Shown here one piece after another: positions 17,031 through 25,323 of a DNA stretch of 64,000 bases. Positions within the stretch are counted from its first letter, which is position 1. Each line of letters begins with the position of its first letter. A program made the position numbers and the translations under genes. The notes beneath the pieces were generated by a model, which made no database searches, was not told the origin of the DNA, and worked only from the letters and a program-made list of their open reading frames with translations. Source of the stretch: Tepidimonas ignava (lineage in GTDB: Bacteria > Pseudomonadota > Gammaproteobacteria > Burkholderiales > Burkholderiaceae_C); contig NZ_SMAH01000013.1 in NCBI RefSeq assembly GCF_004342625.1, positions 1 through 64,000 on the forward strand, read 5' to 3'.

Positions 17031-18530
17031 ATGACCCTGAGCACCTCTTTGCTGGCCGAACACCTGCTGGCGGAACTGGCCCGTGACGATGGGCCGGCCG
17101 GCCCGCACAGCGGGCTGCCGCTCAACCGCCGTTTGTACGAGGCGCTGCGCCGCACGCTGCTGGACGGGCGGCTGGGGCCGGGCGAGCGCTTGCCGTCCAG
17201 CCGCGAGCTGGCGGCGGACCTGCGCCTGTCGCGCAACACCGTGGTGGCGGCGCTGGAGCAACTGACCGCCGAAGGCTACCTGAGCAGCCGCGTGGGCAGC
17301 GGCACCTACGTGGCCGACTGGTGGCCCCAGGGCACGGCGCCGCGGCCGCGGCGGGCGCCGAGCGCAGCCCGCTTGCCCGGCTTGTCGGCGCGCGGCCAAA
17401 CACTGGCGCGCCGCCACAACGCGCAGCATCTGGAGATCCAGCCGTTCACGCCGGGTGCGGCGGACTTCAGCGCGTTTCCGGTGGCGGTGTGGCAGCGCCT
17501 GCACAACAAACACTGGCGCCAGGCGCGGCCGGACATGCTGGACTACACCACCTCGGGCGGGTACGGGCCGCTGCGCCGCGCGGTGGCCGACTACCTGCGC
17601 GTGTCGCGCAGCGTGCGCCTGGAGCCCGAGCAAGTCATCATCACCAGCGGCACGCAGCAGTCGTTGGAGCTGTGCGCGCGGCTGCTGGCCGACGTTGGCG
17701 AGCGCGTCTGGATCGAAGACCCGGCCTACTGGGGCGCCGTCAAGGCGCTGCAAGCCTGCGGGCTGGAGCTGCAGCCGCTGCCGGTGGATGAGCAGGGCTG
17801 GACACCGCCTCAGGAGGGCAGCGCGGGCGCGCCGCGGCTGATTTACGTGACGCCGTCGCACCAATACCCCACCGGGGCGGTGCTGTCGCTGGCGCGGCGC
17901 CGGGCCCTGCTGGCGCTGGCCGCGCGCCTGGACGCGTGGGTGCTGGAGGACGACTACGACAGCGAGTTTCGCTTCGATGGTGCGCCCATTGCCTCGCTGG
18001 CCGGGCTGGACGACGACGGCCGGGTGTGCTACCTGGGCACGTTTTCCAAGGTGCTGTACCCGGGCATCAAGCTGGGCTACCTGGTGGCGCCGCGCGCGTT
18101 GGTGGAGGACTTTCGCCAAGCGCACTACGACCTCAACCGTCCGGGTCAGTTGCCCCTGCAGGCGGCGCTGGCCGAGTTCATCGAGCTGGGCCACTTCGCC
18201 GCCGCCTTGCGCCGAGCGCGCCAGACCTACGCCCAGCGGCGCCAGCAACTGCTGGCCGCGCTGCAGCCGTTGCTGGCGCTGCCCGGGGTGCGCATCGATG
18301 GCGCCGCGCAAGGGCTGCACCTTTGCCTGCGCCTGCCCGCCCAGGCGGACGACGGCGCCATGGCGACGCAACTGGCGCGCGAGGGCATCACCGTGCGGCC
18401 GCTGTCGGCGTACTGCCTGCAGCGGCGCGACCTGCGCGGCCTCGTCATCGGCTACGGCTACGCCCAGCCGGCGCTGATCGCCCCGTGCGCGGCGCGGGTG
18501 GTGGCGGTGGTGCGCCAGGCGCTGGGTTGA
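17031..18530 (+). CDS. MocR/GabR-type PLP-dependent transcriptional regulator
   Basis: 499 residues. N-terminal GntR winged helix (about 20-95: LPSSRELAADLRLSRNTVVA, GYLSSRVGSGTYV), a linker, then an aminotransferase class I-like domain (about 130-495) with VIITSGTQQSLEL, EDDYDSEFRF and the PLP lysine in LGTFSKVLYPGIKLGYL. MocR proteins sense an amine or aldehyde through PLP. Divergent from puuD and flanked by puuB, it most likely controls the polyamine block in place of PuuR. It is convergent with the HAD gene (12 bases between stops). Confidence 0.9.
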   Translation: MTLSTSLLAEHLLAELARDDGPAGPHSGLPLNRRLYEALRRTLLDGRLGPGERLPSSRELAADLRLSRNTVVAALEQLTAEGYLSSRVGSGTYVADWWPQGTAPRPRRAPSAARLPGLSARGQTLARRHNAQHLEIQPFTPGAADFSAFPVAVWQRLHNKHWRQARPDMLDYTTSGGYGPLRRAVADYLRVSRSVRLEPEQVIITSGTQQSLELCARLLADVGERVWIEDPAYWGAVKALQACGLELQPLPVDEQGWTPPQEGSAGAPRLIYVTPSHQYPTGAVLSLARRRALLALAARLDAWVLEDDYDSEFRFDGAPIASLAGLDDDGRVCYLGTFSKVLYPGIKLGYLVAPRALVEDFRQAHYDLNRPGQLPLQAALAEFIELGHFAAALRRARQTYAQRRQQLLAALQPLLALPGVRIDGAAQGLHLCLRLPAQADDGAMATQLAREGITVRPLSAYCLQRRDLRGLVIGYGYAQPALIAPCAARVVAVVRQALG

Positions 18531-18542
18531 GCGGCCCGCGCG

Positions 18543-19487
18543 TCAGGGCCGTGGCGGCCGGCCAATGTAGGGCATCACCCAGTGCGGCGCCAGGCCGGTG
18601 GCCTGGACCGCGCGCGCCACGTCCAACCCGGTGCTGGCGCCGGCACCGGTGACCAGCGCCGCGTGCAGGCCTGCGGCCAGCGCGCCCAGCACATCGGTGT
18701 GCAGCGTGTCGCCCAGCATCAGCACCCGCGCGGGGGCCCATGGCTGCGGCAAGCTGGCCAGCGCCAACGCAAACAGCTCGCCAAACGGCTTGCCGATGCG
18801 CCGCACGGGCGCCCCGGTGCGTGCGGTCAGTCCGGCGCACCAGCCCCCCGGCTCGCGCACCCACCCCCCTTCCCACGGCGAGATGAGGTCGGGGTTGGCC
18901 ACCCACACCGGTCGCGGCTGGGCGCGCAAACTGGCCTCCAGCCGCGCCTGGGCATGCTCGTTCCAGCCCTGCGCGGCCAAAAACAACACCGCATCGTCGC
19001 CGTCACGCAACGCCCCGTCGCAGCGCCGTGCCTGCGGCAGGGGCAGGTCCGACCAATCGGCCCCTTCGGGCGCCACCACCGCCCAGCGCCAGTGACCGGG
19101 CGCCTGCGCCAACGCCGCCGCCGTGGCGTCACGGCTGGTGACGAAGTCCTGCGGATCCAGCGCAAAACCCAGCGCCCGGTAGCGCGCCACCAACCCCGCT
19201 TTGGGCACGCTGGCGGCGTTGCTGACGATGCGAAACGGCACCCCGTCGCGCCGCAGCGCCGCCAGCGCTTGCGGCGCGCCCGGGATGGCACGGTCGCCGA
19301 CGTTGAGCACCCCAAAAGCATCGAACAACAACGCCTGGTAGTGGGGCAGCACATCGGCCAGGCAGGTCACTTCACGGGGGGCGTGGCGCACGGGCGGCAC
19401 GGTGGGCCAGACGGCGCGCTCGGCCTCGTAGGCTTGCAGCAGCGCCCAAGCGGGGCCGTCAACGGTGGCATTGGCGGTGGACAGCAT
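18543..19487 (-). CDS. HAD-superfamily class IIA hydrolase-like protein
   Basis: 314 residues from MLSTANATVDG (19487). HAD motifs: nucleophile region LLFDAFGVLNVG, motif II-like FRIVSNAAS, motif III IGKPFGELF and motif IV MLGDTLHTDVLGA, giving the NagD-like class IIA layout. The second residue of the DxD pair is Phe instead of Asp, as in TIGR01459-type proteins that carry D-x-W-G there, so ordinary phosphatase chemistry is doubtful. It starts 26 bases after puuB and is probably co-transcribed. I see no known role in polyamine breakdown. Confidence 0.8.
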   Translation of the reverse strand: MLSTANATVDGPAWALLQAYEAERAVWPTVPPVRHAPREVTCLADVLPHYQALLFDAFGVLNVGDRAIPGAPQALAALRRDGVPFRIVSNAASVPKAGLVARYRALGFALDPQDFVTSRDATAAALAQAPGHWRWAVVAPEGADWSDLPLPQARRCDGALRDGDDAVLFLAAQGWNEHAQARLEASLRAQPRPVWVANPDLISPWEGGWVREPGGWCAGLTARTGAPVRRIGKPFGELFALALASLPQPWAPARVLMLGDTLHTDVLGALAAGLHAALVTGAGASTGLDVARAVQATGLAPHWVMPYIGRPPRP

Positions 19488-19513
19488 GCCCACATTGTCG
19501 CCGCCGGCGCCAC

Positions 19514-20830
19514 TCAGCCGAGCACGTCGCGCAACCTGTGCCACGCCATGCCCAGCGCCAACAACGGGGTGCGCAGCCACGGGCCCCCCGGAAACGGTCG
19601 GTGGCGCAGCCGCGCCAGCACGTCGAAGCGCTCGCTATGGCCGACGATGGCTTCGGCCACGCAGCGACCGGCCCAACCGGTCAGCGCCACGCCGTGGCCG
19701 CTGAACCCCTGCAGGTAGTACACGCGCTGGCCGATGCGGCCAAAATCCGGCGCGCGGTTCATCGTGATGTCAACAAACCCACCCCACAGGTGGGTGAGGC
19801 GCACCCCGGCAAGTTGGGGAAACACCGCCAGCATGCGGCGCTGCATCGTGGCACGCAGCCGCGGCGGCGTCATCGTGGTGTAGCTGACCCGGCCGCCGAA
19901 CAACAGCCGGTGGTCGGCGCTGAGGCGAAAGTAGTCCAGCACGACGTTGTTGTCGCACACCGCCGCACCGCTGGGAATCAGCGCCTGCGCACGCTCGGGG
20001 TCCAGAGGCTCGGTGGCGACGATGTAGGTCCCCACAGGCATGATGCGCGCGTGGATGCTGGGCAGCACGCCAGGGCCGTGTTCCGGCAGCGTGCAGTTGC
20101 CCGCCACCACGGCCCAGTCGGCGCGCACCTCACCGCCGTCGGTGAGCGCGCGCACGCCGTGCGCGTCCTGCACCAAGCGCCGCACGGGGCTGCCTTCGTG
20201 CACCACCACCCCCGCCTGCTGGGCCGCGCGCGCCAGCCCGAGGGCGTACTTGAGGGGGTGCAGGTGCCCCGAGATGGCTTCGTACGCCGCCGCCACGTAG
20301 CGTGGGCTGGCCAGCCAGCGCTGCACATCTTCCCCTTGCGCCCACTGGGTGGCAAACCCGTAGTCGCGCGCCAGCGCATCCATCTCGGCGCGCAGCGCCT
20401 GGGCTTTGCGCGGCCGATCGGCCACATACAGGTAACCGCGCCGCCACTCGCATGCAATGCCGTAGCGCTGCACACGCTGCTCGATCAGCTCCACCGCCTC
20501 CAGCGACCATTGCCAGGCACGCCGCGCGTCATCGCGCCCCAATTGACGCTCCAAAGTCGCCATGCCACAGGCGTAGCCGACGATGGCTTGCCCCCCGTTG
20601 CGTCCGCTGGCACCACCGCCCACCCGGTCGGCCTCCAGCAGCACGACGCGGCGGCCCCGTTCGGCCAGCTCCAGCGCGGTGCTCAGGCCGGCGTAGCCGC
20701 CCCCCACCACCACGACGTCGGCGCGCGCGGCGCCGCGCAGCGGCGGCTGGGGCGCCGAGCGCTGCACGCTGGCCTCGTAATAGCTGGCGGTGTTGAGCTG
20801 GGTGTCGGAGTGCAGCAGTCGGGCTGGCAT
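19514..20830 (-). CDS. puuB: Gamma-glutamylputrescine oxidase (FAD-dependent)
   Basis: 438 residues of the DAO family. Dinucleotide-binding motif VVVGGGYAGLSTALELAERG (about 40-60) with LLEADRVGGGASGRNGGQ after it, and C-terminal FAD contacts GFSGHGVALTGWAGR (about 375). It matches PuuB/OrdL oxidoreductases, which oxidise gamma-glutamylputrescine to gamma-glutamyl-4-aminobutanal with release of ammonia and peroxide. It completes the puuA-B-C-D set. It is on the minus strand, convergent with the regulator through the HAD gene, and divergent from phoX. Confidence 0.92.
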   Translation of the reverse strand: MPARLLHSDTQLNTASYYEASVQRSAPQPPLRGAARADVVVVGGGYAGLSTALELAERGRRVVLLEADRVGGGASGRNGGQAIVGYACGMATLERQLGRDDARRAWQWSLEAVELIEQRVQRYGIACEWRRGYLYVADRPRKAQALRAEMDALARDYGFATQWAQGEDVQRWLASPRYVAAAYEAISGHLHPLKYALGLARAAQQAGVVVHEGSPVRRLVQDAHGVRALTDGGEVRADWAVVAGNCTLPEHGPGVLPSIHARIMPVGTYIVATEPLDPERAQALIPSGAAVCDNNVVLDYFRLSADHRLLFGGRVSYTTMTPPRLRATMQRRMLAVFPQLAGVRLTHLWGGFVDITMNRAPDFGRIGQRVYYLQGFSGHGVALTGWAGRCVAEAIVGHSERFDVLARLRHRPFPGGPWLRTPLLALGMAWHRLRDVLG

Positions 20831-20967
20831 GTCATGGGTTCATGGGACGCAACACGCCTGCAACGATAGCGCCACGCTGCCGCGGCCCACGGAACCATTG
20901 CCACCCGACCACAGGGGGCCGCTGCCGTCCCGGCGTGTGGCGCCATTGCCTGCTGCGGGCCAGCGGT

Positions 20968-20985
20968 GTTTCATCAAACCGTCAT
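20968..20985 (+). promoter_or_regulatory. Candidate Pho box upstream of phoX
   Basis: GTTTCATCAAACCGTCAT matches 14 of 18 positions of the PhoB consensus CTGTCAT-AWAW-CTGTCAY, with both half-sites in 11-bp register. An AACAAT sequence ten bases later (20996-21001) could serve as -10. It lies 101 bases upstream of the phoX ATG, as expected for phosphate-starvation control. Confidence 0.6.
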
Positions 20986-21086
20986 CGGGCCTTTCAACAA
21001 TGCCAGCCACCGGCGACACGAGCCGTCGTTGGGCACCTGTGGTCATCCCACCACCCCAGCCGTTCAACCCTGCACTGCACACGACC

Positions 21087-23000
21087 ATGGCCAAAGATTT
21101 CGACTTGATGGAAGACTCGAACCGCAGCCTCAACCCAAGCATCCACGAGGTCTCGGACCCTGCGCGCCGCATCTTCGTGCGCGGCACACTGGCCAGCGCG
21201 GCCGCCAGCCTGCTGGGCGGTGGCCTGCTGGCGGGCTGTGCCAGCACCGGTCCGTCGCCCGCAGGCGCGCTGGGCCGCACCATTGGCTTTGCCAGCGTGC
21301 CCATGCGCAATGTCGACGAGGTCATCGTACCCCCGGGCTACACCGCGCGCGTGCTCAACCGCTGGGGCGACCCGGTGGGCATCGCTGGGCGCATGCCGGC
21401 GTTCAAGGCCGACGCCTCCAACACCGCCGCGGAACAGGAAGCGCAAGCCGGCATGCACCACGACGGGCTGGCGTACTACCCGTTGGATGGCAGCCGCCGC
21501 GGCTTGCTGGCCATCAACCACGAATACACCGACGATGGGCTGCTGCACCCGGACGGCATGAAGACCTGGAGCGCCGACAAGGTGCGCAAGGCCCAAGCCG
21601 CCCATGGCGTGTCCATCATCGAAGTCGAAGCCACGCCGCAAGGCTGGCGCCAGGTGCTGCCGTCCAAGTATGCGCGCCGCATCACCGCCTACACCCCCAT
21701 GCACATCAGTGGGCCTGCCGCGGGTCATCCCCTGATGCGCACCGCCGCCGACCCCCAAGGCACGCGGGTGCTGGGCACCCTCAACAACTGCGCGCACGGC
21801 CACACCCCCTGGGGCACCTACCTGACCTGCGAGGAAAACTTCATCGGCTACTTCCACGGTTCGGACCAGCCCGATGCGCACGGCAAGCGCTGGGGCCTCA
21901 AAAAAGGCGGCGCCGGCTACCGCTGGCACGAATTCGACGAGCGCTTCGACGCCACCAAGCATCCGAATGAACCGAACCGCTTCGGCTGGGTGGTCGAAAT
22001 CGACCCGATGGACCCCACGATGACCCCCATCAAGCGCACCGCGCTGGGCCGCGCCGTGCACGAGGGCGCGACGGTGGCGCTGACCGACGACGGCCGCGTC
22101 GTGGTCTACATGGGTGAGGACGCCCGCTTCGAGTACATCTACAAGTTCGTCAGCCGCGACCGCGTCAAGCCCGGTGGCTTTGCCGCCAACCGCGATCTGT
22201 TGGACCACGGCACGCTGTACGTGGCCAAGTTCAACGCCGACGGCAGTGGCGAGTGGCTGCCCCTGGTGCACGGCCAAGGGCCGCTGACGGCCGCCAATGG
22301 CTTTGCCGACCAGGGTGAGGTGCTCATCAAGGCCCGCCAGGCCAGCGACGCGCTGGGCGCCACCAAGATGGACCGCCCCGAGTGGACCGCGGTAGACCCC
22401 ATCAGCAAAGAGGTCTACTGCACCCTGACCAACAACAGCAACCGCGGCCGCGACGGTCACCCCGGTGTCGATGCTGCCAACCCGCGCGCCAACAACACCA
22501 TGGGCCACATCATCCGCTGGAAAGAAAGCGGCGACCTGGACGCGCGCCGCTTCACCTGGAACCACTTCGTGCTGGCCGGCGACCCCTCGCTGGCGCGTGC
22601 CGACGCCAAGGGCAACGTGCGTGGCGACATCTTCGGCAGTCCGGATGGGTTGTGGATCGACCCGCGCGGCGTGCTGTGGATCCAGACCGATGTGTCCACC
22701 TCGACGCTGGGCAAGGGCGACTATGCCAACCTGCCCAACAACCAGATGCTGGCCTGCGACCCGACCAAGGGCGAGATCCGCCGCTTCCTGGTCGGCCCGC
22801 GCGGCTGCGAGGTCACCGGCATCGCGATGACGCCGGACCTGCGCACGATGTTCATCAACATCCAGCACCCGGGCGAAAGCCCCAGCGAACGCAGCGACCC
22901 GGACGCGCCGACCAAGATCTCGCGCTGGCCGGACGGTGGCCGTCCGCGCTCGGCCACCGTCGTCATCACCAAGAACGACGGCGGCGTCATCGGCCTGTGA
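21087..23000 (+). CDS. phoX: PhoX-family alkaline phosphatase, Tat-exported
   Basis: 637 residues from MAKDFDLMED (21087). The N-terminal export signal has a twin arginine (RRIFVRGTLASAAASL, about 30-45) ending in a possible lipobox LAGC. The body matches PhoX/DUF839: NHEYTDDGLLHPDG, LNNCAHGHTPWGTYLTCEENF, VYMGEDARFEYIYKFVS, NNSNRGRDGHPGV and the C-terminal NIQHPGESP. PhoX is a calcium- and iron-dependent phosphomonoesterase exported folded. The candidate Pho box upstream and the phosphoesterase and porin downstream suggest a phosphate-scavenging unit. The open frame extends back to 20790 but has no signal there. Confidence 0.94.
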   Translation: MAKDFDLMEDSNRSLNPSIHEVSDPARRIFVRGTLASAAASLLGGGLLAGCASTGPSPAGALGRTIGFASVPMRNVDEVIVPPGYTARVLNRWGDPVGIAGRMPAFKADASNTAAEQEAQAGMHHDGLAYYPLDGSRRGLLAINHEYTDDGLLHPDGMKTWSADKVRKAQAAHGVSIIEVEATPQGWRQVLPSKYARRITAYTPMHISGPAAGHPLMRTAADPQGTRVLGTLNNCAHGHTPWGTYLTCEENFIGYFHGSDQPDAHGKRWGLKKGGAGYRWHEFDERFDATKHPNEPNRFGWVVEIDPMDPTMTPIKRTALGRAVHEGATVALTDDGRVVVYMGEDARFEYIYKFVSRDRVKPGGFAANRDLLDHGTLYVAKFNADGSGEWLPLVHGQGPLTAANGFADQGEVLIKARQASDALGATKMDRPEWTAVDPISKEVYCTLTNNSNRGRDGHPGVDAANPRANNTMGHIIRWKESGDLDARRFTWNHFVLAGDPSLARADAKGNVRGDIFGSPDGLWIDPRGVLWIQTDVSTSTLGKGDYANLPNNQMLACDPTKGEIRRFLVGPRGCEVTGIAMTPDLRTMFINIQHPGESPSERSDPDAPTKISRWPDGGRPRSATVVITKNDGGVIGL

Positions 23001-23039
23001 CCACCGGGCGGACACCCGGTCCGTTCGCCCCGATCTGCT

Positions 23040-23060
23040 GGCCCCTCGGGGCCGGTTTTG
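23040..23060 (+). terminator. Small hairpin and T-run between phoX and the next gene
   Basis: GGCCCC-TC-GGGGCC (23040-23053) followed by GGTTTTGTT. The loop is only two bases on paper, so the real stem is shorter. It is a possible weak terminator between phoX and the following phosphoesterase, whose ribosome site (GAGGAG) follows immediately. Confidence 0.4.
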
Positions 23061-23077
23061 TTGAGGAGCCCAATCCC

Positions 23078-24049
23078 ATGCGTTTTCCCCTTTTGCCCCG
23101 GGCGTGGCGCGGCGCCGTCGCCGCCACGGCCGTGCTGCTGGCCGGCACCGTCGCGGCCCAGACCGTGCGCTTCGTCGCGCTGGGCGACATGCCCTATGGC
23201 CCCCCTGACAAGAGCTATCCGCCCTACCGCGCGCTGATCGAGCGCGTCAACGCGCTGCAGCCGGCCTTCACCGTCCACGTCGGCGACTTCAAGGCCGGCT
23301 CCACGCTGTGCAGCAACGAGGAGTTTTCCGCCCAGCTGGAGCACTTTGGCCGCTACCGCGGTGCCGTGGTCTATACCCCGGGCGACAACGAGTGGACCGA
23401 CTGCCACCGCGCCAACAACGGCGGCTACGACCCGCTGGAGCGCCTGGCCACGCTGCGCCAGCGCTTCTACACCCCCGGCCGATCGCTCGGCCAGCAGCCC
23501 ATCGCGGTGGAAAACCAGTCCACCGTCATGCCCGCCTTCGCGCCCTATGTGGAAAACCAGCGCTGGTGGGCCGGCGACGTGCTGTTCGTCGCCGTGCACA
23601 TCGTCGGCAGCAACAACAACTTCGAGACGCGCGACCCCAAGGCCGTGGCGGAATTTTTCGAGCGCGACCGCGCCAACGTCGCCTGGCTGCGCGCTGCCTT
23701 CGAGCTGGCGCAGCAGCGCAACGCGCGCGCCATGGTGGTGGCCATGCAGGCCGACCCGTTCGACAACCAGCAGCCGGTGGAGACGTTCCCGCGCCACTCG
23801 GGCTTTGCCGCCAGCATCGGCGACACGCTGGTGCCGCTGGCGGCGCAGTGGGGCCGTCCGGTCCTGCTGATCCACGGCGACAGCCATGTGCTGGCCTTCG
23901 ACAACCCCTTCAAGCACCAGAAAAAGCCGGTGCTGAACCTGACACGCCTGCAGGTGCCGGGCGCGGCCGACGTGCGCGCGGTGGAGGTGAGCGTCGATCC
24001 GGCGTCGTCGCAGCCGTGGACCATCCAGGTCTTTGACGCCCAGCCTTGA
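23078..24049 (+). CDS. Secreted calcineurin-like metallophosphoesterase
   Basis: 323 residues with a strong ribosome site (GAGGAG) and a Sec signal (AVAATAVLLAGTVAAQ, cut near 28). Metallophosphoesterase motifs in order: FVALGDMPYG, VHVGDFKAGS, YTPGDNEWTDC and the late LIHGDSHVLAF. It is predicted periplasmic or secreted. Substrate unknown. Its place between phoX and a porin, 77 bases after phoX, suggests hydrolysis of organic phosphate esters. Confidence 0.85.
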   Translation: MRFPLLPRAWRGAVAATAVLLAGTVAAQTVRFVALGDMPYGPPDKSYPPYRALIERVNALQPAFTVHVGDFKAGSTLCSNEEFSAQLEHFGRYRGAVVYTPGDNEWTDCHRANNGGYDPLERLATLRQRFYTPGRSLGQQPIAVENQSTVMPAFAPYVENQRWWAGDVLFVAVHIVGSNNNFETRDPKAVAEFFERDRANVAWLRAAFELAQQRNARAMVVAMQADPFDNQQPVETFPRHSGFAASIGDTLVPLAAQWGRPVLLIHGDSHVLAFDNPFKHQKKPVLNLTRLQVPGAADVRAVEVSVDPASSQPWTIQVFDAQP

Positions 24050-24065
24050 GGCGCGTGTGAAGCCC

Positions 24066-24099
24066 GATGACGTTGTTTATGAACAACATTCGGGTCATC
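24066..24099. other. Interrupted hairpin after the phosphoesterase gene
   Basis: GATGAC (24066) and GTCATC (24094) enclose a nested perfect repeat GTTGTT-TATG-AACAAC (24072-24087), with six unpaired bases on one side. It has no T-run. It may be an RNA 3' structure of the upstream gene or part of the porin control region. Confidence 0.4.
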
Positions 24100-24107
24100 A
24101 CGAATTG

Positions 24108-24125
24108 ACTTCACATCACCGTCAT
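24108..24125 (+). promoter_or_regulatory. Weak Pho-box-like sequence upstream of the porin
   Basis: ACTTCACATCACCGTCAT matches 12 of 18 consensus positions, with TTCAC and GTCAT repeats 11 bases apart. It is 112 bases upstream of the porin ATG. It is weaker than the phoX box, but it lies in the same putative regulon. Confidence 0.35.
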
Positions 24126-24182
24126 CAGGGGCCGGTGCAATAGCCCCTGTGGTTCGGCCCTCCGGGCCGCCCATCCCCAGTT

Positions 24183-24205
24183 GCAGCCCCCCCATCCGGG
24201 GCTGC
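24183..24205 (+). other. 8-bp stem-loop in the porin leader
   Basis: GCAGCCCC (24183-24190) pairs with GGGGCTGC (24198-24205) around a 7-base loop, followed by a poor T-stretch (GCTTTCT). It ends 32 bases before the porin start. It could be an attenuator or a structured 5' leader that small RNAs target, as is common for porins. Confidence 0.45.
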
Positions 24206-24237
24206 CGCTTTCTGGTTCAACCCTAGGAAATCCGACG

Positions 24238-25227
24238 ATGAAAAAATCCCTGATCGCCCTGGCCGCCCTGATGACCACCGGGGCCGCCCTGGCCCAATCC
24301 AACGTCACGCTGTACGGTCGCGTGGACCTGTCGGTGGGCAACCTCAAGGACAAGGTCAAGAACACCTCCACCACCCAGATGTTCCAGGGCGGCGACGGCG
24401 GTCTGACCACCTCGCGCTGGGGCCTGCGCGGCACCGAGGATCTGGGCGGCGGCCTGAAGGCGGCCTTCAAGCTGGAAAACCGCTTCAACGCCGACACCGG
24501 CGCGTCGCAAGACCCATACTTCAAAGGCGAATCCAGCCTGTCGCTGATGGGTGGCTTCGGCGAGGTCAAGCTCGGCCGCAGCACCACGGTGTACGACGAC
24601 GTGCGCGGCCTGGGCCAGAGCCGCGATGTGTTCGACTCGGCCTTCACCGCTTCCAGCAACGGCGTGTTCAAGTCGGGCGGCGACTATGCCTCGCGCTTCG
24701 ACAACAAGATCAGCTACTACAGCCCCAACATGGGCGGCTTCTACGCGGGCATCGACGTCTCGCTGGACGAGAAGGCCGGCGTCTCCCAGGACAAGTACGC
24801 CTTCAAGGCCGGCTACAAGCAAAAGGAATTCGAAGTCGCTCTGGCCCACCAAAACGAGAAGGACAAATCCGACAAGTACACCGCGCTGGCCGCGATGTAT
24901 GACTTCGGCAGCTTCTCGGTGTCGGGCGCATACAACCAGCGCAAGGGCAGCGCCGCCAACGGCGACGACAGCGAATACGCACTGGGCGTGACCGTGCCGG
25001 TCGGGGCCTGGGCCTTCTCCGGCGGCTATGCCTACAGCAAGACCAAGGACTCGGCCGGCGGCGCCAAGAACGGCAAGGCCAGCGGCTTCGCCCTCGGCGC
25101 CACCTATGCCCTGTCCAAGCGCACGCGCCTGTACGCCGGCTACCGCGACGTCGTGGTCAAGAACAACGTCGGGGCCAAGACCAAGGACGAGCGCCTGGTC
25201 GCCTTCGGCATGCGCCACGACTTCTGA
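24238..25227 (+). CDS. Gram-negative trimeric porin
   Basis: 329 residues with a Sec signal (MKKSLIALAALMTTGAALAQ) and the mature start SNVTLYGRVDLSVG typical of betaproteobacterial porins (Omp32/OpcP type). It has alternating beta strands, PEFxGF-like loop segments and the terminal phenylalanine signal RHDF needed by the BAM complex. It forms a 16-strand outer membrane channel, probably anion-selective by family and context. The preceding AGGAAA is a good ribosome site. It follows two phosphate-release genes, which fits a phosphate uptake role. Confidence 0.93.
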   Translation: MKKSLIALAALMTTGAALAQSNVTLYGRVDLSVGNLKDKVKNTSTTQMFQGGDGGLTTSRWGLRGTEDLGGGLKAAFKLENRFNADTGASQDPYFKGESSLSLMGGFGEVKLGRSTTVYDDVRGLGQSRDVFDSAFTASSNGVFKSGGDYASRFDNKISYYSPNMGGFYAGIDVSLDEKAGVSQDKYAFKAGYKQKEFEVALAHQNEKDKSDKYTALAAMYDFGSFSVSGAYNQRKGSAANGDDSEYALGVTVPVGAWAFSGGYAYSKTKDSAGGAKNGKASGFALGATYALSKRTRLYAGYRDVVVKNNVGAKTKDERLVAFGMRHDF

Positions 25228-25292
25228 TCGCGGCCCTGTCCGCACACGGGCGGTGACGGGCCGCCCGATCTCTCCAAAAACGCTCCTTGGGA

Positions 25293-25322
25293 CGGGCTTT
25301 CTGCGGAAAGCCCGCTTTTTTT
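25293..25322 (+). terminator. Rho-independent terminator of the porin gene
   Basis: CGGGCTTTC (25293-25301), loop TGCG, GAAAGCCCG (25306-25314), then C and seven T. The 9-bp stem is perfect. It ends just before the stop codon of the opposing MFS gene. Confidence 0.92.
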
Positions 25323-25323
25323 C

